64,000 nt of DNA from Ascaphus truei (lineage: Eukaryota; Chordata; Amphibia; Anura; Ascaphidae): contig CM071568.1 of NCBI GenBank assembly GCA_036426205.1, positions 228,807,148-228,871,147 of the forward strand, written 5' to 3'. Shown here one piece after another: positions 1 to 10,896 of this stretch. The translations under genes were made by a program, and so were the position numbers. Under the pieces are notes generated by a model. That model saw only the letters and a program-made list of their open reading frames with translations, did not search any database and was not told the origin of the DNA. The stretch's first letter is position 1, and every line of letters begins with the position of its first letter.

Positions 1-1713
1 CGCTGAAAAGTCTGCTGGGGGATAATCACATGTCGCCCAGCAAACTCCCAGCACTGCCTGCCTCCCGCCCTCCCTCCGAGTCCTCAGCTGGCAACCTGAA
101 CGAGCCCTTACTGAAGCTGTCGTCAGCAGCAACTCCTGGCTTCGGAGGCAGGGCAGTAGCTACCCTGACAACAAGTATTCAAATTGAATACTTTGTTGCT
201 CACGGCAGCACACACGTCAGCACGCCCTGCCCCCGAAGCCAGCACCCTGAACGAGGCCTAAGGGAGTCCTATCTGGCTAGGTGCTGAGCGCCACATTCAA
301 TGCTTAGCCAGGGTTTGCTTCCCCTCTCTGATGAGGTAGGGACCATCCAGACCTCTCTGATACAATTAACGGAAGAGCACTTTTATCATTCCCGCTGAAA
401 AGTCCTGCTCTCTGTCTGTTCAGCACGGCTAGTCCCGTCGCATAAAACACTTTATAATTTCTCGCTGGTAAGGTGCTCAGCCTAATTTTCGGGGTGTCTA
501 TGGCAAAGTCTCGAAGTAAACGCTTAGATCACCTGCAAGTTAGGATCTGAATGAGCTGTGGAACGCTGACCGGGTTCCCCTTACCTAGCTTCCCCGCTGC
601 TGTAGGAGACTATGGTAGAGATCACAGCGGGTATACTGCTCACGAACAATTCAGGAGGCAAGGGCTCACCTGCATTGGCCAATTAGGGCTGGGGACGGGC
701 TTATGGCGCTAAAGGGCTTGCAGAGAGAAATACAAACTGGTCAATGGGAGATGCGCCTACCAGAGAGACTCAGCAATGGCTTCCCCCATGTGCTGGGCTG
801 GAACCGCTCTGGCTACATAAACAGCCATTTGCTCCGATCTCCGACACTAGACAATTTATTCTTTGACCCCTGCACCTCTCTTTCCCCTCCAGTCCCAGCA
901 GCAGCAGCCATTTTCTCTGGACATGCGAGCTGCACTAAGGGTTTCTCAGCCATGCATCTCCAGAGATTTTGGCTCTGCTTTATTGTTGCACAAAACACGT
1001 TTTTATACTTGCAATACATTTTTAGATACATAGATAAAGAGTTCACTTTTACATAGTATGCAAAGGACTACCGTGCATGTAATAACCGGTTGGCTCAGGT
1101 GTCTGGTGGCTGGATGAGTCCCAGGGAAGGACAGGCAGGGCCCCGGGACCAGGCTTAACCTTTATTTTACTGCTCCCTGGGCCCCTTTTCCTTCACAGAG
1201 ATCACCACTAGTAGATTGCACTGCATATTGTGAGAAACCTGGAGTGTGGCTCTCGCCACTAGATACTTTAGTCACATATTCACGGGGATAATTTAGCCAG
1301 TTGAGGCTTTTAAATCCAACAGCTATGCCATATTTTAATATGGCATAGATGTATATCTTGGGATAATCATGGGGAGTCAGGATCCCAAGAAGAGATACAC
1401 TGGACCATAGAGTATTTACTAAGTACTATTACTGTATATAAGACACTTCACAGTGTTGGTAGACATCTTACCACATTTTCAAGTAATTGGACTGGAAGGT
1501 GTCTTATAGAATAACACACATTAGTAAATATGGGCCAACATCTCTAAACCTTTGCATACTGTATGGTCATTGAAGAAACATTTTAGATTTATTTATGCTA
1601 AATGTACTGTAGCATTATATTTTGATAAAAGCAAAAACGTTAATATTTATATGCAAGGAAATACTTTATGAACTCTGTAAATCTGAGGAGTTTGTTATCT
1701 TTTTGTTTTTCAG
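1..1713. other. Left-edge non-coding stretch (intron of acid phosphatase gene)
   Basis: No exon of the phosphatase family is recognisable here, although the exon that normally precedes the 1714 exon (central part of the enzyme) must lie further left. The first 1 kb is richer in G and C and has open frames with no family resemblance; it may be an old transposon but no ends were found. A perfect 11-base inverted repeat with a 2-base loop sits at 1324-1347. Confidence 0.5.
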
Positions 1714-1812
1714 TTGCTTTACATGCCTTTCAAAAACTGTGCACTTTATGAAAAACTTAAAAAAGACACCTACTTGTCAAAGAAATTTCAACGCCGTGTT
1801 GCTCCTTATGTG
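1714..1812 (+). CDS. acp3: Acid phosphatase (ACP3-type), internal exon, 33 codons
   Basis: This 99-base exon starts after a pyrimidine-rich tract ending in cag and stops before gtatag. It is in phase 0 at both ends. It encodes LLYMPFKNCALYEK, then KKFQRRVAPYV, which matches the family's 'LLYLPFRNCPRF' segment from the middle of prostatic/lysosomal acid phosphatases. These enzymes hydrolyse phosphate monoesters at acid pH through a phosphohistidine intermediate and act in lysosomes, secretions or on the cell surface. The RHG catalytic histidine motif is encoded further upstream, outside the window. The exon length equals what I recall for the human ACP3 exon. The next exon expected is the one seen at 4660. 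ACP2 and ACP4 are close relatives; the sum of the downstream residues favours ACP3. Confidence 0.8.
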
Positions 1813-2076
1813 GTATAGTAGTCTAAACTTGTATATATTATGCAGCACCTTACAACAATGCCATACAAAGAATGTAGTGTATAGTACAAGTACATGGATA
1901 GGAGACTGAGATTCAAACGCAACGCAATCTCTGACGGAAAGAGCATTTGTATGTATTTGTATGTCTAATGCATAGCTAATGACAGAATCTCTCTCAGTTC
2001 CTTTGTTTTCTTTTTATTTGTGCTATGAGGGGGTTTGCGTCGGGCTCGAACACAGCATTTTATTGTTCATGTAATG

Positions 2077-2477
2077 TTAAAGAGGAAATCCATGACGTGT
2101 TTTTTTTTGTTTTGTTGTTTTTTTTTATACAGGATTGAAGGAGGGTGTCCCCGGAGCTGAACCCCCATTCACTACTTACCTCCGTAGTGGGTGCCAGTAG
2201 CTACTCCAGAGTTCACATTACGGCTGCTTTTCAAAGCTCCCGTGTCCTGTGGGCCAATAGGAATCTGTGATGTCACCCGGTGTTGCTTCCTATTGGCCCA
2301 TGTGACCGGGGGCTTTACACTGCAGAAAGCAGCATAGAGATACCGGCACCCCCTCCTGAGGTAAGTATCTCTGGAAGCCGGGGTCCCCACAGCTGAAATT
2401 TAATAGGGTTCAGCTCCAGCGACCCCCTGCTTCAAGCCTGTATTAAAAAGTTACAACGCCATGGACAGCTCCTTTAA
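2077..2477. mobile_element. T2-like MITE with TTAA ends (Kolobok-type)
   Basis: The element is bounded by TTAA on both sides. Its ends are inverted: left 'ttaaagaggaaatccatgac', and the right end read on the other strand begins 'ttaaaggagctgtccatggc'. A further inner match pairs 'atacaggattgaag' with 'atacaggcttgaag'. About 400 bp, no coding frame. The TTAAAGG start and TTAA target are features of the T2 family described in Xenopus; piggyBac-type MITEs also use TTAA and cannot be excluded. Confidence 0.7.
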
Positions 2478-2598
2478 TTAAGGATTTCAATGCATCCACA
2501 GGGCAATATACAAATAGAATTTGCCCCATTTAGCCCTGCTACATGCGCATGTAGCAATAGGAGGGAAAGGAGTATGATGTATGTACTGTGTATGTTTA

Positions 2599-2743
2599 TA
2601 TTTATATAGCGCCAACAATGTACACAGCGCTTTACACAAGAGACAATTCAATACAAGGAATTAAAATACAATAAGTGCAACAAACATAAAGGAGGAACAT
2701 AGGAAATGAAGGCCCTGCTCCGGAGATCTTACAATCTAAGTGG
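2599..2743 (+). repeat. Anuran interspersed repeat ('tatatagcgcc...cttacaatct' family)
   Basis: It begins 'tatttatatagcgccaaca' and ends 'gagatcttacaatctaag', with the phrase 'ggccctgctccg' between. The same boxes recur in this window at 14183-14345, 55466-55830 and 57554-57843, which shows a dispersed family. I recognise it only as a common frog repeat and cannot name its class. Confidence 0.6.
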
Positions 2744-2959
2744 TGCATATGTTAGGAGCTTTGTGGAGGAGAAGAGCAGACACACGACTCTGAGACAAAG
2801 TGAAATGATTCCAGCTGCAGAGCTAAATGCAAGTACATGTAATCCTGATGTGGCATTAAACTTGTAATAACAGGGGTTTGAAATTGTAACAACACTTTGG
2901 AGGCCTAGTTGTCCCTCCTCTTGCATTCATTATTGTGCATAATATTACATATGAATAGA

Positions 2960-4456
2960 CAGGGGCACAGATAGATTTCCCAGGGCCCAGGACTAGATTT
3001 ACGACCGCCCCCCCATGTCGGCGGTCTTGCGAACCTCCCCCCCCCCCCCCCCATTTCACACCTAACGAGTCCCCTCTATTTCCGCCCCTCTTCCCATGTA
3101 TTTCTCTCCCCTCCGTCTCACTCCCTCTCTTCCTCTCTCACCCCCACTCTCCTCTCACCCCCCTCCATCAGTTACTCCACTCTAACTCTATCCCTCCTCC
3201 TCACCCTCATTCCCTCACACCCCTCCCCGACACAGACACTCCCCCCACAAAGTACATAGCAAGAAAAAAAACCCAACCCCAAATGCATATTTTAAAAAAA
3301 ATCCCCCGAAATACATATTCAAGAAGCCACCTCACCCCCAAATACATAGAAAAGAACCTCCCACCCCCCCAAATGCATATTAAAAGAAAGAAACACCCCC
3401 CAAATGCATATAAAAAGAACCCCCATCATCAATATTATATATAGAAAAACAACCCCCCAAATACATAGAAAAGCCCCCCATCCCCCAAATACATAGAAAA
3501 GCCCCCATCCCTCCCCTATCCCCCAAATACATAGAAAATCCCCCCATCCCCCAAATACATTGAAAAGCCCCCATCCCCCCCAAATACATAGAAAAGCCCC
3601 CCATCCCCAAATACATAGAAACCCCCCATCCCCCCAAATACTTGAAAGCCCCCTCCTCCCCCAAATACATAGAAAAGCCCCCATCCCCCAATCCCAAATA
3701 CATAGAAAAAATCCCCCCATCCCCCAAATACATAGAAAAGCCCCCCATCCCCCAAATACATAGAAAAGCCCCCCATCCCCCAAATACATAAACCCCCATC
3801 CCCCAAATACATAGAAAAGCCCCCATCCCCCAAATACATAGAAAAGCCCCCCATCCCCCAAATACATAGAAATCCCCCCCCCCATCCCACAAATACATAG
3901 AAAGCCCCCCATCCCCCAATACATAGAAAGCCCCCCATCCCCAAATACATAGAAAAGCCCCCCATCCCCACAAATATATATAAAAGTACAAAACCCCCAT
4001 AGATATAAATAACCCCCACGCACCAAATGCATATTGAAAAAACAAAAAAACACCCCCCCAATAACATTTATCTACCTTTGGGACGGTCAGGAGCAAGGCG
4101 CGTGGCTGCAGGGGCACAGCTGCCGGTCCTCTCGCCGTCGTTGCCCCGGCTCTGCCCAAGCTGTGGGCATCCCTCAGTCTGTCCCACCCCGAGCTGGGTT
4201 GGGCCGGCCTCCCTCCCTTAGCCCAGCGCTTCGGCGTGCGTCGATGTCAGAGAGACCCGGCCAGTGCCAACATCACAAGCTTGTGTGGGACAATCAGTGA
4301 GGGAGGCCCGTAGCTGGGGAGAGCCGGGGCCCGCCTGAGAGGACCGGCAGCCAGGCCCCGACCAGAGGTCGGACCCACCTTGCAGGGCAAGCCTGCCCCC
4401 CGCTGCACCGGGCCCGGGACACTTGTCCCGGCTCTGCCCCCCTGTTGGCGGCCCTG
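2960..4456. mobile_element. Possible hAT-like TIR element with C-rich minisatellite core
   Basis: The left edge reads 'caggggcacagatag...cccagggccc' and the right edge, on the other strand, reads 'cagggccgccaacagggg...cccgggccc'. These look like diverged terminal inverted repeats of the CAGGG type. Eight-base flanks do not match convincingly, so the ends are provisional. The centre is the minisatellite at 3255-4045, followed by a GC-rich stretch to about 4440. Confidence 0.35.
3255..4045. repeat. C-rich minisatellite, unit about 24-30 bp
   Basis: Tandem units of the form 'ccccccatcccccaaata' + 'catagaaaag' repeat roughly 30 times with length variation in the C runs. The opposite strand is a regular series of G runs. 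The long open frames here (for example the glycine/tryptophan-rich frames on the minus strand) only translate this repeat and are not genes. Confidence 0.95.
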
Positions 4457-4659
4457 TAAAAGAATACAAACAAATAGCGAAAGTAGAACTTGAATCTACA
4501 ATAGGAACACTTTCTTAGACCCTGGTATGAAGCCATATCATATAACTATGCTAATTTGGTGGCTAATGAGCAAACAAGACTCATAAAATGAAACATGGTA
4601 ATAGGGGCATGGCTATTTTACATGTTTATGGTGCATTAAATAATGTTATTTTTCTTACG

Positions 4660-4753
4660 GATTCTTTACCATTAATTTCACAAAACTGGATATACACTTA
4701 AGGAACTATATCATGGCAAGGCCTGGACAACGTACGATACATTGTTTTGCGAG
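4660..4753 (+). CDS. acp3: Acid phosphatase (ACP3-type), internal exon with a broken acceptor and +1 frameshift
   Basis: The 3' part reads TGYTLKELYHGK then AWTTYDTLFCE and ends at gag before gtaaat. This matches the family segment ending in YD(P/T)L(Y/F)CE. The 5' part, DSLPLISQ, fits the start of the same exon but is in another frame: one extra base lies in the run of four A at 4682-4685. The base pair before the exon is 'acg', where cag is expected, so the acceptor AG is missing. Without the extra base the exon would be 93 bases, the family length, in phase 0 at both ends. Two lesions within about 26 bases in an otherwise intact exon chain suggest base-calling errors, but a real inactivating change is possible. 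A weak in-frame alternative acceptor is the 'ttaag' ending at 4702, which would drop 14 residues. Confidence 0.7.
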
Positions 4754-6271
4754 GTAAATACATAATTTTTGCTTGCATATGAACTGAAACAGCACAATAG
4801 AATTGTATCATTCTTAAATTACTTTTAAGCAGCAATTCTGCCTGTTTTATTTTTTATCACCTCCCCTTTTTTTTTAATTTACCATAGGAACGAGGGGCCT
4901 TCGGAGCAGAACTATGCTATTTTCAGCTTCCAGAAGACCCCAAAAGTCCCAAAATGCTTACAGGTGCAGTTACCAGTTTGAAATGTACCTCCAGGGGAAA
5001 CAACATGGCCGCTAAATCGTGCAGGTCCCACGGGTCAGTAGGAAGCCACAACGTCATCAATTGAGGCTTTCTATTGGATGACATTTAAATTTTAAAAAAT
5101 GAAACCTATAAACCTATAAAATTATACCAGTAACTTCACCGGGGGTTCCCTGAGCTGAAAATGGCGCACTTTCCATGCAGGGCAAAAAAAAGGAGTTGGA
5201 TAGGCAGGATTGTTGCTTTTACAGTATGTATCACTGTGTATCAAATTGGTTTCTTTTTTTTGTTTTGTTGTTTTACATTCTCGGGTCTTCAGTAGTCTAA
5301 ATAAAGATCTAAAATAATTAAAATGAATAAAGTTTTTATTGCAATGGAATGTGAGCTTTTATGAAACCATTAAAGCTGCAGACCAAGCAATAGCCAACGT
5401 GGTTTTTTTTTTTAAAAATAAATCAGTTCTGTTCTATGAGAAAATACTTGTACGCAGTTAAAAAAAAAACCAACCTGAATGACATTTTTAATGTATTATA
5501 ATGTAACGAGCATTTTTTGTTTCTATAGCAACCATTTACAAAGTCACATCCCCTTCCTCTTCTGAAACAGGCTCTGACACACTCCTTTTTGAGCCTTTCC
5601 CTCTTTCTCTAGCTATGCACCAATTTTATCTAGTGACTGCCTTTTCACATGATCTTCCCCACAGAACTTTATATCTTTGGTCCTCTCCTGCTGCACTGAC
5701 AGCCATTTAGTGAACCCCCGAGCGGAATCTTCGCCGCTTCAATCACAAGAGAACGGATCGATCGGCAACTTAGCTAATTACTTATCATTATGTGGATTTT
5801 ATGATGCACATATTAAAGGGGAAAAAAATGTAATTAAAAAAAACGGCAGCTGGGACGCTGCTTTTAAAAGAAAGTTGAACCAAGTTAAATGCAGCTGAGT
5901 CGTCTTTAGTTCTAAATGAGTGTTGTTATAGTGCAGAAGCTTGTAATCAATTGCTAGAGGACCTTGATAAACACGCAAAGAAAATATCGGGTGCTACAAA
6001 ATGTTCTAGTCACAGTATGAAGTCAACGTTTTGGATGGCTGTACAGTTTATCCAAAATTTGCACATGGTAATGCGATAAGATAACATTTGAAATGAATCC
6101 CATGCTGCTCAAAGGCATGCAACCTATGCAATGGAAAGAAGGGGGGTAGTCATGTTAGTCCTTTCTTCTTCCATGTGTAACATAGGAGGGAGAATGAGTA
6201 CAGTAGGTGGTATGATAACTTTTATTGGACAATGTAACAGGTAGATGCTTTTCCTCATAACTAAGCATAAG
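4754..6271. other. Intron stretch without recognised features
   Basis: AT-rich sequence with no exon-like matches. Around 4880-5180 there is a GC-richer block ('ggtcagtaggaagccaca', 'gaggctttctattgga') that resembles the inside of a MITE, but I could not find paired ends. Confidence 0.4.
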
Positions 6272-7916
6272 ACTGTGTTTTTCAAACTTTTTTCCCCCAA
6301 GGTACTCCTAATCCCAGTGCCAGTTACTGAGGCCCTACACCAGTGCTCAGTTACTGAGGCCTCCTAATCCCAGTGCTCAGTTACGGATAGCCCTAATCAC
6401 AGTCTCAGGTACTGAGGCCACCCTAATCCCAGTTGCTCAGTTACTGAGGCCCCCTAATCACGTGCTCTAGTACTGAGGCCCCTAATCACAGTGCTCAGTT
6501 ACTGAGGCCCTAACAACAGTGCTCAGGTACTGGGCCCCAATCATAGTGCTCAGTTACTGAGCCCCTAATCACAGTGCTCAGTACTGAGCCCCTACATCAC
6601 TGCTCAGGTACTAGCCCCTAACTACGTGCTCTTACTGAGCCCCCCAATCACAGTGCTCATTACTGAGCCCCCCTAATCACAGTGCTCAGTTACTGAGGCC
6701 CCCCCCTAATCACAGTGCTCATTACTGAGGCCCCCCTAATCACAGTGCTCAGTTACTGGAGGCCCCTAATCACAGTGCTTGTTTACTGAGGCCCCCTAAT
6801 CACAGTGCTCAGTTTACTGAGGCCCCTAATCACAGTGCTTTCAGGTACTGAGGCCCCCTAATCACAGTGCTCAGTTTACTGAGGCCCCCCTAATCCCCGT
6901 GCTTTCCGTTACTGAGGCCCCCCTAATCACAGTGCTCCGTTACTGAGGCCCCCCTATCCCAGTGCTCAGTTACTGAGGCCCCCTAATCCACCTGCTCAAT
7001 TACTGAGGCGTCCCTAATACAGTGTGCTCAATTACTGGGCCCCCCTAATCATAATGCCTCAGTATATCTGAGGCCCCCTAATCCCCAGTGCTCAGTGACT
7101 GAGTCCCCCTAATCCCAGTGCTCAGTTACTGTGATGGGTCCCCTAATCCCAGTGCTCAGTTACTGAGGTTCCCCCCTAATCCCAGTGCTCAGTTACTGAG
7201 GCCCCCCTAATCCCAGTGCTCAGTTACTGAGGCCACCCTAATTCCAGTGCTCAGTCACTGAGGCCCCCCTACTCACAGTGCTCAGTTACTGAGGCCCCCC
7301 TAATCCCAGTGCTCAGTTATTGAGGTCCCCCTAATCCCAGTGCTCAATTACTGAGGCCCCCCTAATCACAGTGCTCAGTTACTGAGGCCACCCTAATCAC
7401 AGTGCTCAGTTACTGAGGTCCCCCTAATCACAGTGCTCAGTTACTGAGGCCCCCTAATCACAGTGCTCAGTTACTGAGGCCCCCTAATCACAGTGCTCAG
7501 TTACTGAGGCCCCCTAATCCCAGTGCTCAGGTACTGAGGGCCCCCCTAATCACAGTGCTCAGTTACTGAGGCCCCCCTAATCACAGTGCTCAGTTGCTGA
7601 GGTACCACCACAGCAGGACAGTCAGCCACAGAATATAGAGCAGGCAGAGGGTCACAGGGAGCAGAGAGTCACAAGGGACACAGGGAAGAGATAGTCACAA
7701 AAACATGCATACACCTCTCTCCAGCTCCTGCTGCTTCTTCAGTTTGGCCATACCCGCTAAACTCCTGACACCTCCTCCTGATTAGCTGTTGCAATGCAAG
7801 CCAATCAGGATGGAGGAAACCGCACAGCCCCCCTAGCAAGTGTCCTGCTTTCTAACTGCTCTGGGAGATTGGGAAAATCATGTGGCACCCTTCAGAACCC
7901 CAGTTGGGAATCACTG
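6272..7916. mobile_element. hAT-like nonautonomous element with minisatellite core
   Basis: The left end 'actgtgtttttcaaactttt' and the right end 'ccccagttgggaatcactg' are diverged inverted copies of the common vertebrate hAT terminus (CAGTG..TTCCCAACC type). No clear 8-bp target-site duplication remains. Nearly all of the interior, 6297-7605, is a 31-bp tandem repeat; 7606-7860 is a unique tail. Confidence 0.5.
6297..7605. repeat. 31-bp minisatellite, about 42 units
   Basis: The unit is 'cccctaatcacagtgctca' followed by 'gttactgaggcc'. Units in the first third are strongly degenerate with many single-base indels; the last third (about 7150-7600) is close to uniform, alternating 'atccca' and 'atcaca' variants. 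It lies in an intron of the acid phosphatase gene. Confidence 0.95.
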
Positions 7917-8590
7917 CCCTATTATATAGCTGTTGAGCCCAGCAGTGATCAGGCTAATCTCAGCCTGAGTGTAGGCTGACTTAATTAATCAGGTTTCAGC
8001 TGACTCGTTAGAGGACTTTAAAAGCCTGGATTTCCCAGTAGTCCATGTTCTGTGTGGACCAAAGATACACCCCAGGACTCTGAAGGAGGAGATAAGAAAA
8101 CCCTGTCACAAGGTCTGTTTGTTTGCTGGTTTTGTCTTTACTCCTTGTCAGACCACTGGTCTTGAATCCCCCTTTTCCTACAAGGACTTGTCGACAGTCT
8201 ATATGACTATACCTTGTAGAGAGCTACCAGAGGTGAATTTCAAGATTCGCCGCCCCATGGCACTTACATGTGGCAGCCGCCTCCTTACTGCCACCCTCCT
8301 CCTTCTGAAATGCAGCGTCAAATGACGACACAGACGTCACCAATGCGAGTCCTCAGGGAACTCCATGGGGACTTCTGAATGTTGAGAGCATCAGCCCAGA
8401 GCGCTAAATAAGCTTTATCTGGGATGAGTATTTGCTAAAATTGTGTTTTTTAAACATTACAGTAATTTTGCCTCATCAGATTAACCCTACCACAAACATA
8501 ACAGGACAGGATGCCTAACTTCTTCCACTGGCAAAAAAACACTTTCCAATCCATTAACAGTAGTTGAATTAAAGTGAATTTACTTGAAGA
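7917..8590. other. Unclassified intron stretch
   Basis: No exon or transposon end recognised. The part at about 7920-8220 ('gttgagcccagcagtgatca' onwards) has the composition of an LTR fragment but lacks paired ends. Confidence 0.35.
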
Positions 8591-8599
8591 GCATAGACC

Positions 8600-9919
8600 C
8601 AGGGTGGGCAACCCTGCCGCCATTCGCTCTCTATCTCCTCCTCTCTCCTCCCCCCCTCCCTTTTCCCCCCTGCTTTTTACTGCACCGGCAGCCACGGGGA
8701 CTGGAGAAGCTGCAGCAGCACAGAGAGGAAGCTCTCTCTCTCCTCCCCCCACCCCCTTTCCCCCCTGCTTTTTACTGCACCGGCAGCCACAGGGACAGGA
8801 GAAGCTGCAGCAGCACAGAGAGGAAGCTCTCCAGTCTCACTCCGGTGCCTGCTTCTCAGCTGTGCTGGGAGGGAGAAGCCAGCCGGCTCCAGCCACTGTC
8901 AGGGGGTTGAGAGTGACTTTGGCTGCACTGATCAGCTCCACCATGAGCCATAGACCCAGGGAGCAGCCCCCAGCACAGCCTCTTTAAACCCCCACAGCCC
9001 CCCCCCCCCCCCAGGCTTAGGATCCCCCCCCCCCCCCCCCACTGCCCAGGTACCCCCACCCCCCCTGATGTCCTCTCCTGCTGCCCAGATCCCCACTTAT
9101 GCTGCCTTCATGCTCCCAGACCACCCCCTCTCAGGCTGCCCAGATCCTCCCAGACTGCCCTGACCCTCCCCTTTCACGCTGCCCTGACCCTCCCCTCTCG
9201 CGCTGCCCTGACCCTCCCCTCTTGTGCTGCCCTGACCCTCCCCTCTTGTGCTGCCCTGACCCTCCCCTCTCGCGCTGCCCTGACCCTCCCCTCTCGCGCT
9301 GCCCTCATCATCCCCTCTCCCGCAGCCCTCATCATCCCCTCATCATCTTCTCACCCTGCCCTCATCATCCCCTCCCATGCTGCCCTCATCATCCCCTCCC
9401 ATGCTGCCCAAACCACACCTTCCCCCCACAGCTGCACCAAGCCTGCACACACCGGCACCCACCCTGCCCCCACTGCTGCTGCGGAGTTACCCCCTCCCGC
9501 CACAGTTCCCCTGCCCTACGCTCCGCACGTTTTGCACCCTCCTATGTGCCCTATGCATAGGACGGGGGGGGGGGTGCTTGATGATGAGGGGGACTGCTGA
9601 AAGGGACTGGGGGAGATCTAGGGTGCTGTGGGGAGATGATGATGGGGGTTAAATGAGATGGTGATGAGGGGGTGAGGTGATGATGATGATGAGGAGGGTA
9701 GTGGTGGTGGCGTGAGAGGAGGATGAAGAGGGGGGTGAGAGGAGGAGGGGGTGAGAGGATTGCGATGGGAGAGTTTATAAACTTGTTCAAACAGTGTGTG
9801 TTGTTTAATAAAATTTTCGCATGCGCAACATAATACCTCAATTTTTACATGGTGTGGCTATTTTCACTTCTAATTCGCCACACCTGTGGCTACATTGAAA
9901 AATAGGTTGCCCATCTCTG
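8600..9919. mobile_element. Nonautonomous hAT element with target-site duplication
   Basis: Terminal inverted repeats: left 'cagggtgggcaacc', right (other strand) 'cagagatgggcaacc'. They are flanked by 'gcatagacc' at 8591-8599 and again at 9920-9928, so an 8-bp (hAT-length) duplication plus one chance base. The interior holds two tandem copies of a 95-bp unit (8647-8740 and 8742-8832, sharing 'tactgcaccggcagccac'), poly-C runs, and a 24-bp minisatellite at about 9130-9405. No transposase frame is visible. Confidence 0.85.
9130..9405. repeat. 24-bp minisatellite inside hAT element
   Basis: Units of the form 'ctgccctgaccctcccctct' + 'cgcg' repeat, then shift to 'ctgccctcatcatcccctcc' + 'catg'. 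The proline/cysteine/serine-rich open frame across it is a translation of the repeat. Confidence 0.9.
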
Positions 9920-10039
9920 GCATAGACCATAAGATGTCTTCAGGAGGAGCAGGTGTCATGTGGCATAACACTGATAAGCACATGTTAAAACTATTTAACA
10001 AAAGCAAGTGATGCAGAGGCATTTGCAATCACTCTACCT

Positions 10040-10232
10040 CTGGCCTGCACTACTCCAGTCCTCGAGGGCCGCAAACAGGCCAGGTTTTCAGGATATCCCT
10101 ACTTTAGCACAGCTGGCTCAATTAGTGGTTCAGTATAACTGAGCCACAAATTGAGCCAGCTGTGCTGAAGTAGGGATATCCTGAAAACCTGGCCTGTTTG
10201 CGGCCCTCGAGGACTGGAGTTGTGCAGGCCTG
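10040..10232. mobile_element. Palindromic hAT-type MITE with perfect 8-bp target-site duplication
   Basis: The element is almost entirely two inverted arms: 'ctccagtcctcgagggccgc' at left is mirrored by 'gcggccctcgaggactggag' at right, continuing through 'caggccaggttttcagg'. The termini are CTGGCCTGCAC (left) and CAGGCCTGCAC (right, other strand). 'ctctacct' flanks it at 10032-10039 and 10233-10240. The 8-bp duplication and CAGG-type end support hAT. Confidence 0.9.
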
Positions 10233-10763
10233 CTCTACCTGGACACAAATAATATAACACCACGCATACTGCGTAGAATTCCATACATACAGAAAAGGAA
10301 ACCTGCACTATCCATCGGAAGTGTTGCTGCCGCAATAAATTCTCGCTTTATGTCCTAATTGGGCACATTATTTGTTTTTTAGTGTGTACAGTATCCTTTG
10401 GAGTATGCTTTAAAGACATACAGTAGATTATAGGGAGGGGCAGATTTGCGGGTTTGAAATCTGAATTTTGTGAATATCCGACAGAATCTCCGGTAGGAAT
10501 TTTTGAATCCATTCGAAATACAAGCCTAAACACTAAAAAGGCTTATTCTTAGGAGATATGTATATATGTATATATGTACAGTATGTATGTATTTACATAA
10601 AAAGGAATCAAAGCCGAAACACAAAATATTTTTAGAACCAAAACACCAACGAAAGTACCCACCCTTAGATTAGATATAAATTACTGCTAAAATACAGTAT
10701 GGAGAAAAGTTACTGGAAGATAGGATATATCATTTTACCACTGTTATGTGTGTCTTTTTGTAG

Positions 10764-10896
10764 AGAATCCACAATTTCACTTTGCCTGAATGGGCAACTA
10801 AGGAAACCATGGCCAAACTGCTTGGATTGGCAGAATTATCCCTGTCCTTTGCCTTCGGACTATACAAGCAGACTGATAAATCCAGATTGCAGGGAG
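10764..10896 (+). CDS. acp3: Acid phosphatase (ACP3-type), internal exon, 133 bases
   Basis: The exon follows 'tctttttgtag' and ends before gtaagt. Entered in phase 0, it encodes RIHNFTLPEWATKE, then MAKLLGLAEL and LYKQTDKSRLQG, leaving one base for the next codon. HNFTLP.WAT and KSRLQGG are closer to ACP3 than to ACP2 (which has ARLQGG). It is intact, with no stop or frameshift. Its last 73 bases recur in a damaged form at 31618-31687, where the noisy duplicate begins: the duplicate starts inside this exon, at about 10824, and so lacks its first 60 bases and its acceptor. That is not how a functional duplicated gene would start. Confidence 0.9.

Noticed and set aside
3319..4159. Long minus-strand open frames rich in glycine, tryptophan and phenylalanine
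   Set aside because: They translate the C-rich minisatellite in several frames at once; no start context or family.
6297..7605. Possible satellite centromere or array of regulatory sites
   Set aside because: Bounded by hAT-like ends and confined to one intron; simple minisatellite growth explains it.
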